Shown here piece by piece: positions 1 through 12,802 of a stretch of 64,000 nucleotides of DNA. Within the stretch, counting starts at the first letter, position 1, and every line of letters starts with the position of its first letter. Below the pieces are notes generated by a model. That model did no database searches, was not told the DNA's origin, and worked only from the letters and a program-made list of their open reading frames with translations. Origin of the DNA: Plasmodiophora brassicae (taxonomy: Eukaryota; Endomyxa: Phytomyxea; Phytomyxea; Plasmodiophorida); contig CP145415.1 of assembly GCA_036867785.1 (NCBI GenBank), positions 1 to 64,000 on the forward strand. Reading direction: 5' to 3'. The position numbers and the translations under genes were made by a program.

Positions 1-487
1 CCTAAACCCTAAACAACCCCTAAAACCCTAAAACCCTAAAACCCTAAAACCCTAAAACCCTAAAACCCTAAAAAACCCTAAAACCCTAAAACCCTAAAAC
101 CCTAAAACCCTAAAACCCTAAAAAACCCTAAAACCCTAAAACCCTAAAACCCTAAAAAACCCTAAAACCCTAAAAACCCTAAAACCCTAAAACCCTAAAA
201 CCCTAAAACCCTAAAACCCTAAAACCCTAAAACCCTAAAACCCTAAAACCCTAAAACCCTAAAACCCTAAAACCCTAAAACCCTAAAACCCTAAAACCCT
301 AAAACCCTAAAACCCTAAAACCCTAAAACCCTAAAACCCTAAAACCCTAAAACCCTAAAAAACCCTAAAACCCTAAAACCCTAAAACCCTAAAAAAAACC
401 CTAAAAACCCTAAAAAACCCTAAAACCCTAAGCCCCTAAAAAAAACCCCTAAAAAACCCTAAAAACCCTAAAAAACCCTAAAAACCC
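1..487. repeat. Telomere repeat array (TTTTAGGG type), chromosome end
   Basis: Tandem CCCTAAAA units fill the first 487 bases, so the complementary strand is TTTTAGGG reading toward the chromosome end. The outer and central part is quite regular; the inner ~130 bp contains many variants with five to eight A residues, CCCC variants and one AAGCCCC unit. The orientation (C-rich strand at the 5' end) is that expected for a left chromosome end. Variable T-run length on the G strand resembles slippage by telomerase. The array stops abruptly inside a protein-coding gene. Confidence 0.97.
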
Positions 488-488
488 G

Positions 489-3400
489 TTAAATGCAGGC
501 GGTAGTATTCCAAGGTCTCACGCCACAACGCGTCGAGCACATTGACGCGGACGCGATCGCCTCGTGAAACAGCGTCGTGATCAGCATCGGCAGGATGACC
601 CGTGTCTTGCCCAAACCCATGTTCAGCTGCGAGATCGCTCCAGGGTTGTCCAGCAGGTGCCGACCCATCGCGTATTGTTCGGGCCGGATCTGGATGTCGC
701 CCTCGACTTCAAACACGAGCCAACCGGCGTGCTGCGACGTGTCCCATTGTCGAAAAGTCTCCAATTCGCGGATCTGCATGGCTTCATTGCCTTCATACTG
801 GACGACGCGACGAAGACGGCCGCGTAGGACGAGCAGCTCTAGGAATGTCAACGTCGCCGACCGGTAATCGTCACGGGCGTCTGGGCTGAGGAATGGCATC
901 AGCTCTGTGCATTCTGGAGCGGGTAGAGCGATTCGAAGCAGATCGGTGAAACAGAGGACTGGCGCCCGATTCGACAGCAGAAGCCATTCGTAGACAGGAT
1001 CGCGGTTATCGGTAAGGACTGTTTTCAGGAATCGATGCTGCACGTCGATCAGCGTGTCCACAACGGCCGCCATGCGCCTGACGGTGGCCATGATGCCGAC
1101 CTCGGACGACCGCTGTGGGCGAGGAAGCTGATGGTGTTTGCCCCATGACGCTTGGAGGTCGGCGAGAATCTCTTTGAACACCGCCGACGGCTGTTTCTTC
1201 GAATCAAGCGCACCGATTGGGAACTCGGGTACAGAATCGGACGGGTGGCGTTCGCTGTGAACAAGCAGGGCACGGAGCTCAGCCTCGAACTGGTTGACGA
1301 CGTCGCGACCAACTGGGCTGCGTGGCAATCGTTCGACTGTGTGTGGTACGCGATCCGATCGTACGACGACGGGATTCGACTGAGCAAATCGCCCCGGCCG
1401 GATGGATTCGCCAGGCAGCAGCCACTGGCGGAGACGGTTCGACTGGACGGGCGAACGCATCCTGGATCGAAGTTCGCCAAACGATGCATTCAGGAGGTCG
1501 GCTTCGGCAACACGTTGCGCATCAGGTCCTGGTTTCGCCTCTGCTGATTGCCCATTGGCGCGGTATATAAGCTCGAACGACGTCGTGTACCGGAGCAGGT
1601 CGTCGCATACGATCGCCAGAGTCGGCTCGCGATGACTGAACTCGGCGACATTGGCGAGCCTGCCGCGCTCGACGTCGGACAGGGGCCGATTGACCCAGCA
1701 CTGGCGAACGAGTTGCAGGGCGGCCTCGGAGCCGGTCATGCCCAGCAGGGGTTCCGGCACCATGGTCCCCGCAGCAGCCAGGATGGCGGCCATCTGCAGA
1801 CGAGTCGCCAGCATGCCCGGTGCAGAGCACCGAAACGTTTGATGCAGGGCGTTCCACTCCATCGTCGTCGCGCTCAGTTTGGCAGCGCACCGATCGTCGC
1901 GTTTGTTGACAACGTCGCGTTTGTTGACAACGTCGCGTTTGTTGACAACGTCGCGTTTGTTGACAACGTCGCGTTCGATGCCAACGTCGCCACGTTCGTC
2001 GACGACGACTTTGCCGTCGGGGATCAACAAGGTCGCTGTCGACAATCCATTATCGCATGACGATGACATCGATCCGGGATCAACGAGCAGGAGATACGTT
2101 CGGAACAGTGGCAACATTGGCAGCTGTTGCTGCCACGACACAACCCGGCCGGCGTAGTCGTTGCTGATAATGACCTTCCGCTGCCTAATAACGCTGAACG
2201 AGAGCCTGTAGCGCGGCAGATCGATGAGCACGTCCGCATCCGCGCCTGTCGACAGAACGTGAATGAAGGCCGGATCCTCGAATTTGGCAAATACTTCGAG
2301 AATTTGAAGGAGCAACCCATCGCGCGGGTCTCGGGAAACATGGACAAATTTCTTCATGCCTTCCGATATGGCAAGCAGCTTGGGTAAGGGCAGGCATCGC
2401 TCCTGGAGCTCCACAGCACGGCACACTCCATTGCAAACGATAAAATCAACAGAGCGGCCGTCGAATGGGATCTCCCGAAACACCATAACCGGATGGTCCA
2501 GCTGATCGTCGACCAGAACCCAGTGACTGTGCATCCGATGTAGGCGAGCGGGAAGGTCCCCAAATGATTGTCGAATGACATCCGGGTCAACCAATTCGAG
2601 AGTCTGCTTCGTTGAGATGTTGATTTCGCAAAAGACGAGGCGGTCCGACCGAAGTTCGAATCTGTAGTAATACGACGTGTCAAGAGCACGCGTCGTTTCG
2701 AAGCTGGTCCCATTCGGGTGCGTGAAAACCTCGAATTGCCTGTTGCCAAAGTGTTGACCATACAAAGCGTTCCCAGTGACGTCGGGTGGCAAACGACCAG
2801 GTGGCGACCCGTTGACGAGAACGGTCCCGTCCAAAGCATTCAGCATGTAATGGTCGGAGCGTCCCTCGACAGAAACGCGGATCTCATAGCATTGCGTCGA
2901 ATCGTAACGTGACCATCCCGCCAGCGTCTCTGGAACGCTGTCGATAATGCATCGTAATGCATTCGTTAGGTCGCGGTCTTCAAGCAGCTCCAACATGGCG
3001 TCGATGCGGCGCGTCATGACGTATTCGACACCAATAAGGGCATCGCAAAGAGTGCGCTTTAAACCCTTGTCCGAAATATCATCAATGAAAACGAACGCAT
3101 TGTGATGACGAACAACCAGGGTGCATAACGAGGCAGCCTGTCTGTGCGACAATGTGCCCAGATCGGAAACGCTCAAGATGCCATACGCGAACATGAGACA
3201 CTGCTTGCACTTCAGAACAACAGCCTCTTCAGGAGTGATGCGTCCAGACTGCAGACGTTGCCCGAGCAGTTCAGCCCAATCGTTCGCGATGTCGGTGAAC
3301 TGAGGACGCAGGTCTTCCTTATGCGGCAGCTGCGATACAAAGGCGGCCAAAAGTGCCAGAATCGGAAAGTCACGATGATCGCGAATCGCCGGGCGTAGCC

Positions 3401-6185
3401 GTGTAGCAGACGCCGTCAGTACTTCGCCAAGGGCATCGACAAATTCAGGATTACGTAGATCCGAGTGCCACAGCGTCGAAATATCGTCAACGGGACGATC
3501 CTCAACGGGACCCATCTGGAACATTGCCATCCGGAGCAGTGTCTGAATGCAGGGACGTCCCAAGGGAAGTGTGCGATCGCGAAGGACGCCGGTAATTTTA
3601 CGAACCTGCTGGTAGGGGAATGAACGAAGGCCTGTGCACGCAAGGAACGACTTCACGTTGAGCCAGGGTGGACGGTTACTCCCGTTCAACTTCGAATACC
3701 CTTCGTTTCCTCGAGAACTCGGCTCGGTTGCGTCAACTGGAAATGCAAGGGCCCAGCTTAGTCGCTGGGCGTCTTCCGAATCGTGTAACGGCTCGATAAA
3801 CCAGGCACGTGTCGCGTGTTGGGTCACTCGGAACGGGTTGATCATCCCGGGTGGACTAAACATTGTTCCAAAGTCAGGGTACCACATGCATTGACGACAA
3901 GCGTCAACGGAACTCAGACAGTCGACATTGGACGGGCCGAAATGGTTGGGGACATGATAACCGGTGGCCTGCGGGCAAAGTACGAGATCACCGCTGACGC
4001 AGTGGTTCCCACCATGCTGGCTGTAGTACGATCGCCAGTCAGTTGTACCTCCCGGAAGCCGTTGACGCAAGTCACCGATCAAACTGGACGGCACCAACTT
4101 GGTTTGGGCGGCGAACAACAATTTGGCCAACGCGCGCAACGGCGTTGGCATCATGAAGAAGAAGATCACACACAAGGCAGAGCTGGATTCCTGAGGAAGC
4201 GGATTGGTGACGAAAGAAGGCGCCTTGAGTGCTGCAGTGATTCTGTTTCGGACGGTCTTAAGTTCGTTGCGCTTACGGAACACATCCTGGTCGTCGTGGT
4301 AAAGTCCGGGTCTAGCCTCCATTGCGGAGAGTTCGCGCTCCAATTCCGTCTCCACTTTCCGAAGTTCTTTAACACGCTCTTTCTTTTGCTGAACCGCATT
4401 CCAGTAACGCACTTGCCGACGTTGCGCGTCACTCGTTTCCAACTGCCACCGTCGCAGCATATCAGGATCGTTACGCGCGAACTCCTGCGCAAACCAGAGC
4501 GTTGCCTCCTGTCGGCCTGGATGGAACAGGGGGCGATCTTCTCGATTGACCGATTTAAGATACCGAACAATGGCAGAAACGCATCGACGACCGGTGATAT
4601 CGGCAACAACGAGATTGTCCAAATCTGATGGATTCAGCGGTGTTGATGTTGATCGAACCAGGGACCCGTATACGGGATGAAGAGCATTCTCGCGGTGTAC
4701 CCAGCAGTACGCAATCCAGGTAATAATAAGCTCGTGGCTCCGAATCAAGACGGCCATTGGATGAGAAACGCGAGCGAATTTGCCAAGCCATTTGCGAACC
4801 AGCTCACTGTACTGGTCGACAACATCGACGACGGCCAGCGTTTCACCATCGGATGAACACGGACGTGTTTGAGAGAATCCGCAGCGCGAGAACATGAATC
4901 GATCGACAACAGACAGAACGTACAGGGTGCCATCACGATCGCCGCCAGTTCGAAAACGGTCGTGCGACTGAATCCAAGATTTCAGTTCCTGAAACGACTG
5001 CCACTGCAGAGTAAGCGCCGACGGCATCCAGCCAATGTTGGACAGAGCGCGTTCCCGAGCCTCGCAACCGTCGGTAATTCGCGGCACTGCAGTACACGAC
5101 AGAGATTCAAGGAGCTCTTTCAAACCAACAGCCAGGAAGGAAACCTCGCCACAAGTTTGTTCTAGAATCCTAGCAGATTCGACGGCCCGCTGACACCAAC
5201 GTAAAGCGAGGTCGCCGAGTTGATTGCGAGCCGAACGAACGCGTGCGAAGATTGCTGTGTCCGCACCATCCGAGATGTGGCTTGAATAGTCGTCCAGGTA
5301 TTGCAGAACAGCGACAACCAATGAATCGATCATGGTCATGCATTCGTCGACAATGGGCGCTGACACAGCAACGTCGTCGACTGACAACGATTCCAAGTAC
5401 GACCCCAGAAGGTACAGCTTCAAGCTGAGAATAACTTTCTCCCAGAGCATAGGTGAATTCATCCGAGATTTCAGGGCGAAGATAGCCAGTGCCCACGACG
5501 TGGAACGAGGCCGACCACCGGTATGCATGCCGACATCGGTAGTGCCGCCGAACGGGTTGTCAAAGTATGGGATGTCGACATCGACATCAAGTAAACCTGC
5601 CTTGATCCGGCATATCGCTTCCCGAGCAACGCAGTCGACAAACATTGGGGTCTTCTGGTTTCCTTTGCCAAGGTTAGACGCCGAGCGGCGATCGCCAGTT
5701 GACTTCTTCTCAGACCGCTGTAGAAGACCGGTGACCAGCGGCTCAAGTTTCTGCCATTTGACAGCAGGAAATGTTCCCAAATCCGATTCGAAGTATCCCA
5801 TAGGAGAACACGTGTGTGCAGGTTCGTGCCTTCGCCGGTACACAATAGATTCCCAGCGATCCAACCCGATCAGATGCAGATGATAATCGAGGCCAATAGG
5901 AGACGTTTCAGCAACGATGACACAACCGTAGGAAGGGTACCAGAGCGGGCCACCAGCTCTTGGGTCCTTAGACACGAAATTCAGAGCAGTCGTCACCTCG
6001 TTGATTTCCTCAGGAGAAAAGGCATCCAGTTTGCCAAGAGACTCGCTCGATACATTGGTTGGACGAAGCACCGAGACGAACCGATGCAGACACTCTAGAG
6101 CGCTGCTAATCACGTCACGCGACTGATGTTCGCTGGGCACAACATGCCGGAATCGAAACACGTCGTTACCCAGCAAGGCATGCAT
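489..6185 (-). pseudogene. DUF3638-family large protein, 3' part lost at the telomere
   Basis: One uninterrupted minus-strand frame of about 1,898 codons from ATG at 6183-6185 to a TAA at 489-491, two bases from the telomere. Near its end (about 570-650) it carries the P-loop-like block QLNMGLGKTRVILPML, the hallmark of DUF3638 proteins. Family members, in fungi and other eukaryotes, usually run to around 3,000 residues with further conserved regions downstream, so the C-terminal part is missing. About 20 codons before the end the frame seems to slip: the alternative frame from ~555 reads RVNVLDALWRETLEYY-RLHLTG, which looks like the true family continuation, and that frame is closed by a TAG (478-480) supplied by the telomere repeat itself. 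Coiled-coil-like charged stretch around 4300-4400. Function of the family is not established. An upstream 5' exon cannot be excluded. Confidence 0.8.
1896..1985. repeat. 18-bp minisatellite inside the DUF3638 frame
   Basis: Four perfect copies of GTCGCGTTTGTTGACAAC followed by one diverged copy. The unit is 18 bp, so it keeps the reading frame and adds tandem VVNKRD hexapeptides to the protein. This is a recently expanded, copy-number-unstable kind of repeat. Confidence 0.95.
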
Positions 6186-6267
6186 TCCGTCCACACCGAG
6201 AATCCAAAGTGAGCACAGCGAGGGAGGTGTCTGCGTCCAGTTCCTCGCCAGTCGCCAAACTCAAAAA

Positions 6268-6474
6268 TGGGGGCCCTGATTGCAGTGGGGGCCCTGATTG
6301 CGACGAGGTCGCCGAGGTCGTCGCCAAGGCCTCACCACAATGGGGGCCCTGATTGCGACGACGTCGCCGCCGAGGCCTCACCACAATGGGGGCCCTGATT
6401 GCGACGACGTCGCCGCCGAGGCCTCACCACAATGGGGGGCCCTGATTGCGACGACGTCACCGCCAAGGCCCCAC
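6268..6474. repeat. Tandem array, ~46-bp unit, 4-5 copies
   Basis: Unit begins GGGGGCCCTGATTGCGACGA and ends CCTCACCACAAT. Starts near 6268, 6286, 6341, 6387 and 6433; the first copies are short or diverged, the middle two nearly identical. It lies just upstream of the truncated DUF3638 gene. No protein is supported from it. Confidence 0.85.
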
Positions 6475-8037
6475 CAAACTTGATGGCATCTTGCCATCCA
6501 CCTACTGTATGAGGTACGTGTCGTGGCGCGCCCGCGGGTTCACGGTCCTCCAGGAATTGCAGGAACTATGTACCAAGATAGCGACGTCTTGACGTCGGAG
6601 GCCATCCTCCGCCAGTAACGTTATATTGCACGATGGTAACGTATTCCAATGGCAATCGAAAACCCTCCACCTCTGCCGTCTTCGTAGTCACCGAATGTTA
6701 CTCGGCTAGCATTGGACGGCGCCGCGATCTCTCTCGTTGACTGCTTGGAGGGCCAGGTTGTAAGAGCGTCGTATTATGTTAACGAGGTGGTGTCGCGTCG
6801 CCTGGGAGAAGCTCTGCCGTGTCGGGGAGATGCACCGTTATCTCGAAAATTTTTCTTAAAGGAACGGCCCGTAACAAGTGTATGTCGGCTCCCCGGCATA
6901 GGCGGTATGGCGAAAGAGGTCCGACAAGAGTGCAGTCGACAAGTCCGAGCGAATCACGTCCCGTTCCGATATCGTCCAAGGCGCGATGAACCCAGTACAA
7001 AGGTGACGGGCCGGCACTGCCAGGCCGGGGGATGTTGGCGTTCTGCTGCTGATCCTTCGATCCTCGGACTCGAGACCGAGGCGCCTGCGTGAAAGGAAAA
7101 AAGCGCGAAAAACAAATAAAACCAAACCAAAACCAAACCGTTATCTCGAAAAGACAGGGCATGCTTGGCACCACGATCCCTTCGCTAAGAAAATAAATCG
7201 ATCCAAGGGCTGAAGGATTAATACCTCGTTGTGACACCTACACGTACGATTCACCATTGACGTCGAGTCCGAGTCCGAGACCGAGAGCACCAGCTCTGGC
7301 GAGAGCGATGATGAGGACAGCGATTTCTCAAGCGATTCTGATCATGCGATCGGCGGGCGGCCAGGGCGCCGCCTCGAGCAGGTCGGCGCAACGCTGGCCC
7401 CGCCCCGCCCAGCTAGGCAGGACGACTGCTGCCCTGCGGGTACTCATGCTGGACAGGCGTCGGCAGGCGGCGGCCGACGTGTCCTGTCCAGGCTGAATTT
7501 ATGGCGTTATCCGAAGGTCAGCTGTCGAACGCTCTCGTCCTCGAAGTCTGCTGAATATGCACTGTGCATCGGAACGATCAGCGATGGACGAAAAGATGCC
7601 ATTCCTGGCGCAGTTGTCCTTGAAGGTGCTGTACCTCGCGGCTTTGCGCGACGAAGCCATGCAGGAACGCGCACGCCGTTTCTGTGAACGCCGACGGAAT
7701 GCCGATATACAATCAAGTACAGAGGCAGTTGATGACGCTGCGAGACTGTCCAGGATCCAACTGGCAGGGCGACTTCGACGGCCGAGAACTGACGTAAACC
7801 GAAGATACTGCCAGTTACGAGCACACCACGTACGTCCATCTGTTCCCTGTTGTCAGGTACGCTGTGCGTCTTCCTGCTTACCGGGGGATAGGGGCCCAAA
7901 GTGGCGCACGGTAGTGGGGTCATGCAGTGTGCAGCCACGCGGACACCGCACATTCCTGATCTGGCCATCTGAAACCTGTCCAGTGAGCCGATCTGGCCGG
8001 GTGGGCCGCGTAAACGGGCGACCCGCTGACGTTTAGT
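6475..8037. other. Intergenic stretch, no gene recognised
   Basis: About 1.56 kb with only short overlapping frames on both strands and no recognisable domain. It contains an A-rich patch near 7095-7140. It would include the promoters of the divergent DUF3638 (minus) and ABCC (plus) genes. Confidence 0.5.
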
Positions 8038-11000
8038 ATGGCATTGCCGGCAGAGTCATCGGGGCTGTCAGCTGGCGATGTGCCACTTGACAGCATCCAT
8101 GCGGTCGACGCATCCTCGGGAAGGTTGGCGCCGGAAGCCGCTGAGGCGAACCACGCCAAACCTTTCAAGCTTACCCCGAGCAATGTCGTTTCCGATGTGC
8201 TGTTCGCATGGGTGTTCTGGCTCCTGTGGCGGTGTCTTGGCCAAGGAGCACAGAATGTCCCCGTTCAACTTGGGACGCGCGATCGCTCCGCGAATACGAC
8301 AGCAACATTTCGGAAGGCCTACGAACAGGATCAGGAATTGTTGAAGGCCCTGTGGAAGGTCTTTGGTTCCCAGCTCCTTGCGATGGGACTGTGGAAAGTC
8401 GTATGGACGATCTGCACCTGGGCGGGTGCTTTCTACCTACTCGAGCAGCTGATGCTCAAACAGCGCATGTCCATTGCTGTATCTCTGCTCATCACGACGG
8501 TCGTCAGTGCTGTCGCCATCCAGGTTCAATTCTACTATATCTGCTTCCGCTCTCTGATCCCGATCTGACTGTGCATTGTAGAGACTGTACGGCGGCACGT
8601 ACAGCGTTGGATTACGAGTCAAGGCGTGTTTGATCGACATCGTATACCGGAAAGCGCTCGTACTCCCTCCTGCCAGTGTTGACGTTGGACACGTTGTGGC
8701 GATCATGGCCACCAGTGTAGAGGCTGTGGCCGATGCCGTATCGCATTTCCATTTGTAACTTCGCTCTCATTGAAAACACTTTTCCTTTCTCATTTGCCTT
8801 AGTCTATGGTCAGGGTGCCTAGAGGTCTTGCTCGTCCTCGGTCTAGCTGTCTACCTGGCCGGGTTACGTGCGGCGATTGCGCCTGCTGTCGTTATCGTCG
8901 CGTTCGTGGTGCCTGTCCAGCTATTGCTGGGCCACTTCCTCAGTCGGGCATCCGTCTTGTTCGTCACTGCCGCCAGCGAAAGGCTTCGTTTGATGACGGA
9001 AATTCTGACTGCCATCAAGCTGGTAAAGTTTTACGTGTGGGAAAAGGCCATCCTTGAGCGTTTTGAAACGGTTCGAACTCGCGAAGCACGAGCCGCTTCG
9101 TTCCAGATGTTGGCTCGCGCCATTAATTTCGCGTTCGTTTTCGGGGCACCTGTTCTGACAACGTTGTCATGCTTGCTCGTTCTTCAACTCACTGGGGCGC
9201 GACTGGATCCCGTCCTGGCATTCACACTGGTGTCGGTCTTCAATACGCTTCGATACCCGCTCCTGCTCTTGCCGATGACTGTCAAAGCGTTGTCGAAATC
9301 GCGTAATGCGCTCCTGATCATGGATGAGTTTCTCGCGCGTCCAGAGCTGGTCGATCAGCGTGATCAGGCGTGCCCTACTGGATGCATCGAACTCCACTCA
9401 ACGTCGTCTCGCTGGGAAGGTGCCCGGTCGGACACCCTGTCCGGCATGACAGTTCGTGTTGGCCCGGGTGAAATCCTTGCCGTTGTCGGCGACGTTGGCT
9501 GTGGCAAAAGCAGTCTGATCGCAACAATGCTGGGACAGATGCCGATCACATCGGGAGGCGTGTCTGTCAACGGCACGATATCGTATTGCCCGCAGGAGGC
9601 CTGGCTCATCAACGCGACGATCCGGGAGAACATTCTGTTTGGAACGGAATGGGACGCAAAGAGGTACTCTGAGGTGATTCGGATTTGCGCTCTCGAGCGG
9701 GACCTTTCCCTGTTTGTGGATGGCGATCAGTTTCATATCTGCGAACTTGGAGCGAACCTGTCTGGGGGTCAACGACAACGCGTATCGATGGCTCGTGCCG
9801 TCTACAGCCGCAGCGACATTGTCGTTCTCGACGACCCGTTGAGCGCGCTTGACCAGAGCGTCGGGCGTCACGTCTTCGACGACTGTATCAAAGAATTCCT
9901 TGCCGATCGAGCCGTTGTGCTGGTCACCCATCAGCTTCAGTACCTACCTCAGTGCAGTGGTGTCGTGGTGATGGTTGACGGGAAACTTGGCGAGTATGGC
10001 AAATTCGACGAACTGATGGTGCGACGCGAAGGACGCCTGCGCTTACTCATGCAACAGTTCAGTACGGAAATGCATGTCCCTGAAGCCATCGACGAAGCCC
10101 TTCTGGAGGTCATTCGTGTCCCAAGCGGGACGACCTTCTCGCTGTGCGAATCCTTGCCCGACCTGTCGAAAAGCCAAGAACAAGGGCGGCAGCCGATTTC
10201 CACCACTGTCGTTGAACTCACCGATGCCGTTGTGCACCAGTCATCGCCGTCAATGGTCACAGCAACGAACGAGCGCGCGATCGAACGAATTGCCGAGTAC
10301 AATCGTCATCTGAAGGCCGATGCTCTGGCGGTTGACGAGGCGACGCTGAGTAAGAAGGCGGAGTACGATCAGAAGTCGCTCTTCGTCACGAGGTACCTTC
10401 CTGCTCCACGGAAAGGTCATGATCTGGACTTCTCACGTACTGTCAGCCTCAGCATGTATGTTTGCCGTTTCATAGTATCTCTCGGTTTACTGATCGCGCC
10501 CGGACAGGATACGACCATTGACAACTGTGCCGCAGCCATTTGTAAGAGGCGGCACAGACATGGCCTCACTGGATGCCACCGAATGGGTTCGCCCCCATCG
10601 AACCTGGTACCGTTACATGCGTCAGACAGGAGGCGTTTCCTGTGCGATCACTCTGTTTCTTGTCTTCTGGGCTGTACACGGTCTTCGAATCGGAATCGAC
10701 ATTTGGGTCAAGGTCTGGCTGAGCCTGCCCAATTCCCCGTACAAGTCGGTGTCATTGGGGCCAACCAACGACGTGATCATCTACTCTGCCTTGTGCGTAT
10801 CGTTTATCTGTGGTGTTGCTGGACGTGGGATTTGGCTGGCGCGCGCTACAGGAGCCAAGGCTCGCGCTTTACACGATTCCGTGCTAAAGCGTCTAATCCG
10901 CGCGCCAATGTCGTTCTACGACGACACCCCGCTGGGACGAATACTTCAGTCCATCTCGAAGCACCAGGGCGATGCCGATGATCGACTCCCGGATTCGCTC

Positions 11001-12529
11001 ATGCAGTGGATGCAGTACCTTCCTCTCGCTGTCGGTTCACCGATTGTTATGACTGCACAAAGTTCGGCCCCGCTGTTGATGTTCGCCTTCGTTGTTCTCC
11101 TGGTTGTCAATGCCACGATTATCGTGTGGTTTACAAGGAAGTCTGGCGCTCTCGTGCACTTTCTGGATCGCCAGGCGGCGGCCAAGACGATGCTCTATTC
11201 GCATGTGACAGCGAGTCTTGTGGGCCTGTCGTCGATTCGGGCGTTTCGCGCCCAAGATCGATTCAACAGCATTCTTCGCGATCGACTGGACAACGCTACC
11301 TGTTCCGACCTCGCCACTCAGTCCGTTCGGTTCTTCGTCGCGCTCTATATTGACGTGATCTGTTCCGCGACGATCTTTGTCAACGCTGCCTTGTTTGTTG
11401 TCTATCCGAGTGATGCGGCGACAATCGGTCTGTCCCTGTCCAACGCGCTCGAGATTCTTGTTTTCGTTGGGTGGTCGCTAAGGATGTGGGAGGAAGCATC
11501 GTCTTCGATGCAGTCGGTCGGCAACCTCCAGTTCCTGGCAGCGAAGCTCCCATCCGAGGCACCGGCTGTTATTCCTTCAGCGCGTCCCGATCGAGCATGG
11601 CCGCAAGCTGGCAGCGTCGCCTTCCACGACGTCGTCCTGCGATACTCGCTGTTCGGCGTAGCTGTACTGAAGCGTGTCAGTTTCGCAATCAAACCGATGG
11701 AGAAGATCGGCATCGTCGGGCGAACTGTAGACCCCGTTTATTGTCTGTTAACCGTTTAGCTTGCAACTAACGCAGTGTCGGTTCGTAGGGGTCGGGCAAA
11801 TCCACGCTGCTGGTCGCTCTCATGCGAATCGTTGAGTTGTCCGCTGGTCGGATCACCATCGATGGCGTGGACATATCCAAGATCGGCTTGGAAGACCTAC
11901 GAAGTCGGATTGCGATCATTCCTCAGGAATCGGTCATGCTCTCGGGCACAGTCCGTGACAGCCTCGACATGAAGAACGTGCTCAGTGATGCCGAACTCTG
12001 GCACGCGTTGGATGCTGTCAATTTAGGCGCCGTCATTCGGGGGTTGCCGGACGGCTTGAATTCCCACGTTGTCGAAAGCGGACCTCGGCTCTCGCTCGGT
12101 CAGCGTCAGCTCTTCTGTATCGCACGTGCGATCCTGATGAAGGCTCGCGTTGTCGTTCTCGATGAGGCGACGGCGTCGATTGACACCAGAACGGATGCGC
12201 TGGTGCAGAAGGCGATTGCCGAGAATTTCGCGGACAGTACCGTCCTCACCATTGCGCACCGCCTGAACACGATCATTCAGTCGGACCGGGTCCTTATGAT
12301 GAGCGCCGGCAGGATCGTCGAGTTTGACAGGCCTGCAACGCTTCTCGACAACCCGGGCGGCGCGTTCTTCTCTCTCGTCGAACAGACCGGCCCGCAGTCG
12401 GCACGGAAGCTCAAGCAACTCGCACTGGAAAAGCGCCAATTCGACGACAGCCGCGTTCACACCCGGCCCGACAGCTTTTCCTCCAGAAGCCTTGCTCGCC
12501 GAACCGAGCCAGCCCAGGATGCCATGTAG
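8038..12529 (+). CDS. ABC transporter, ABCC/MRP subfamily, full length
   Basis: Exports organic anions or conjugates, by family. Five exons fit phase and splice signals: 8038-8523, 8582-8754, 8803-10455, 10508-11726, 11789-12529, giving about 1,423 residues. Layout is TMD1-NBD1-TMD2-NBD2 without an extra N-terminal TMD0. NBD1: Walker A GDVGCGKSS near residue 448, signature LSGGQRQRVSMARA near 539, Walker B IVVLDDP near 559. NBD2: Walker A GRTGSGKST is split exactly by the 62-nt intron 11727-11788; LSLGQRQL near 1277 and VVVLDEATASID near 1298, so both sites keep their key residues. Introns are 48-62 nt. The junction at 10456-10507 was chosen for its GTATGT donor and TACTGAT branch site; another donor at 10393 is also in phase. 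Substrate cannot be told. Confidence 0.93.
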
Positions 12530-12802
12530 TGGGCAGGTGTATTTATCGTGCGCACTACAGCGCCTGCTTCTTAACCGCGTCATGGACCATGCCGCCGATG
12601 GAGAATGAATGTGTTGTACAATCGCCACTGTTGCAGCCCCGTTCAGGGAGAGCCCGCATGGGGCAATGTTACTGGGCGTCATGCGCAGCCGCTGATGCTC
12701 GTGGTGTTGATCGTCGGTGATGTCCGACTCGCAGTTAATCAGTCGCCATGTCAAATGATGGAAATACAAATCTAGAACGTGTGCAGTTTACTTCATCTTA
12801 TC

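Noticed and set aside
1049-1489. Overlapping smaller frames inside the DUF3638 region
   Set aside because: They are other-frame readings of one 1,898-codon frame and have no domain.
1896-1985. CRISPR-like array
   Set aside because: Units are contiguous 18-mers with no spacers, in a eukaryotic coding frame.
6475-8037. Frames of 126-159 codons between the telomeric gene and the ABC transporter
   Set aside because: Short, overlapping on both strands, no recognisable motif and no convincing splice pattern.
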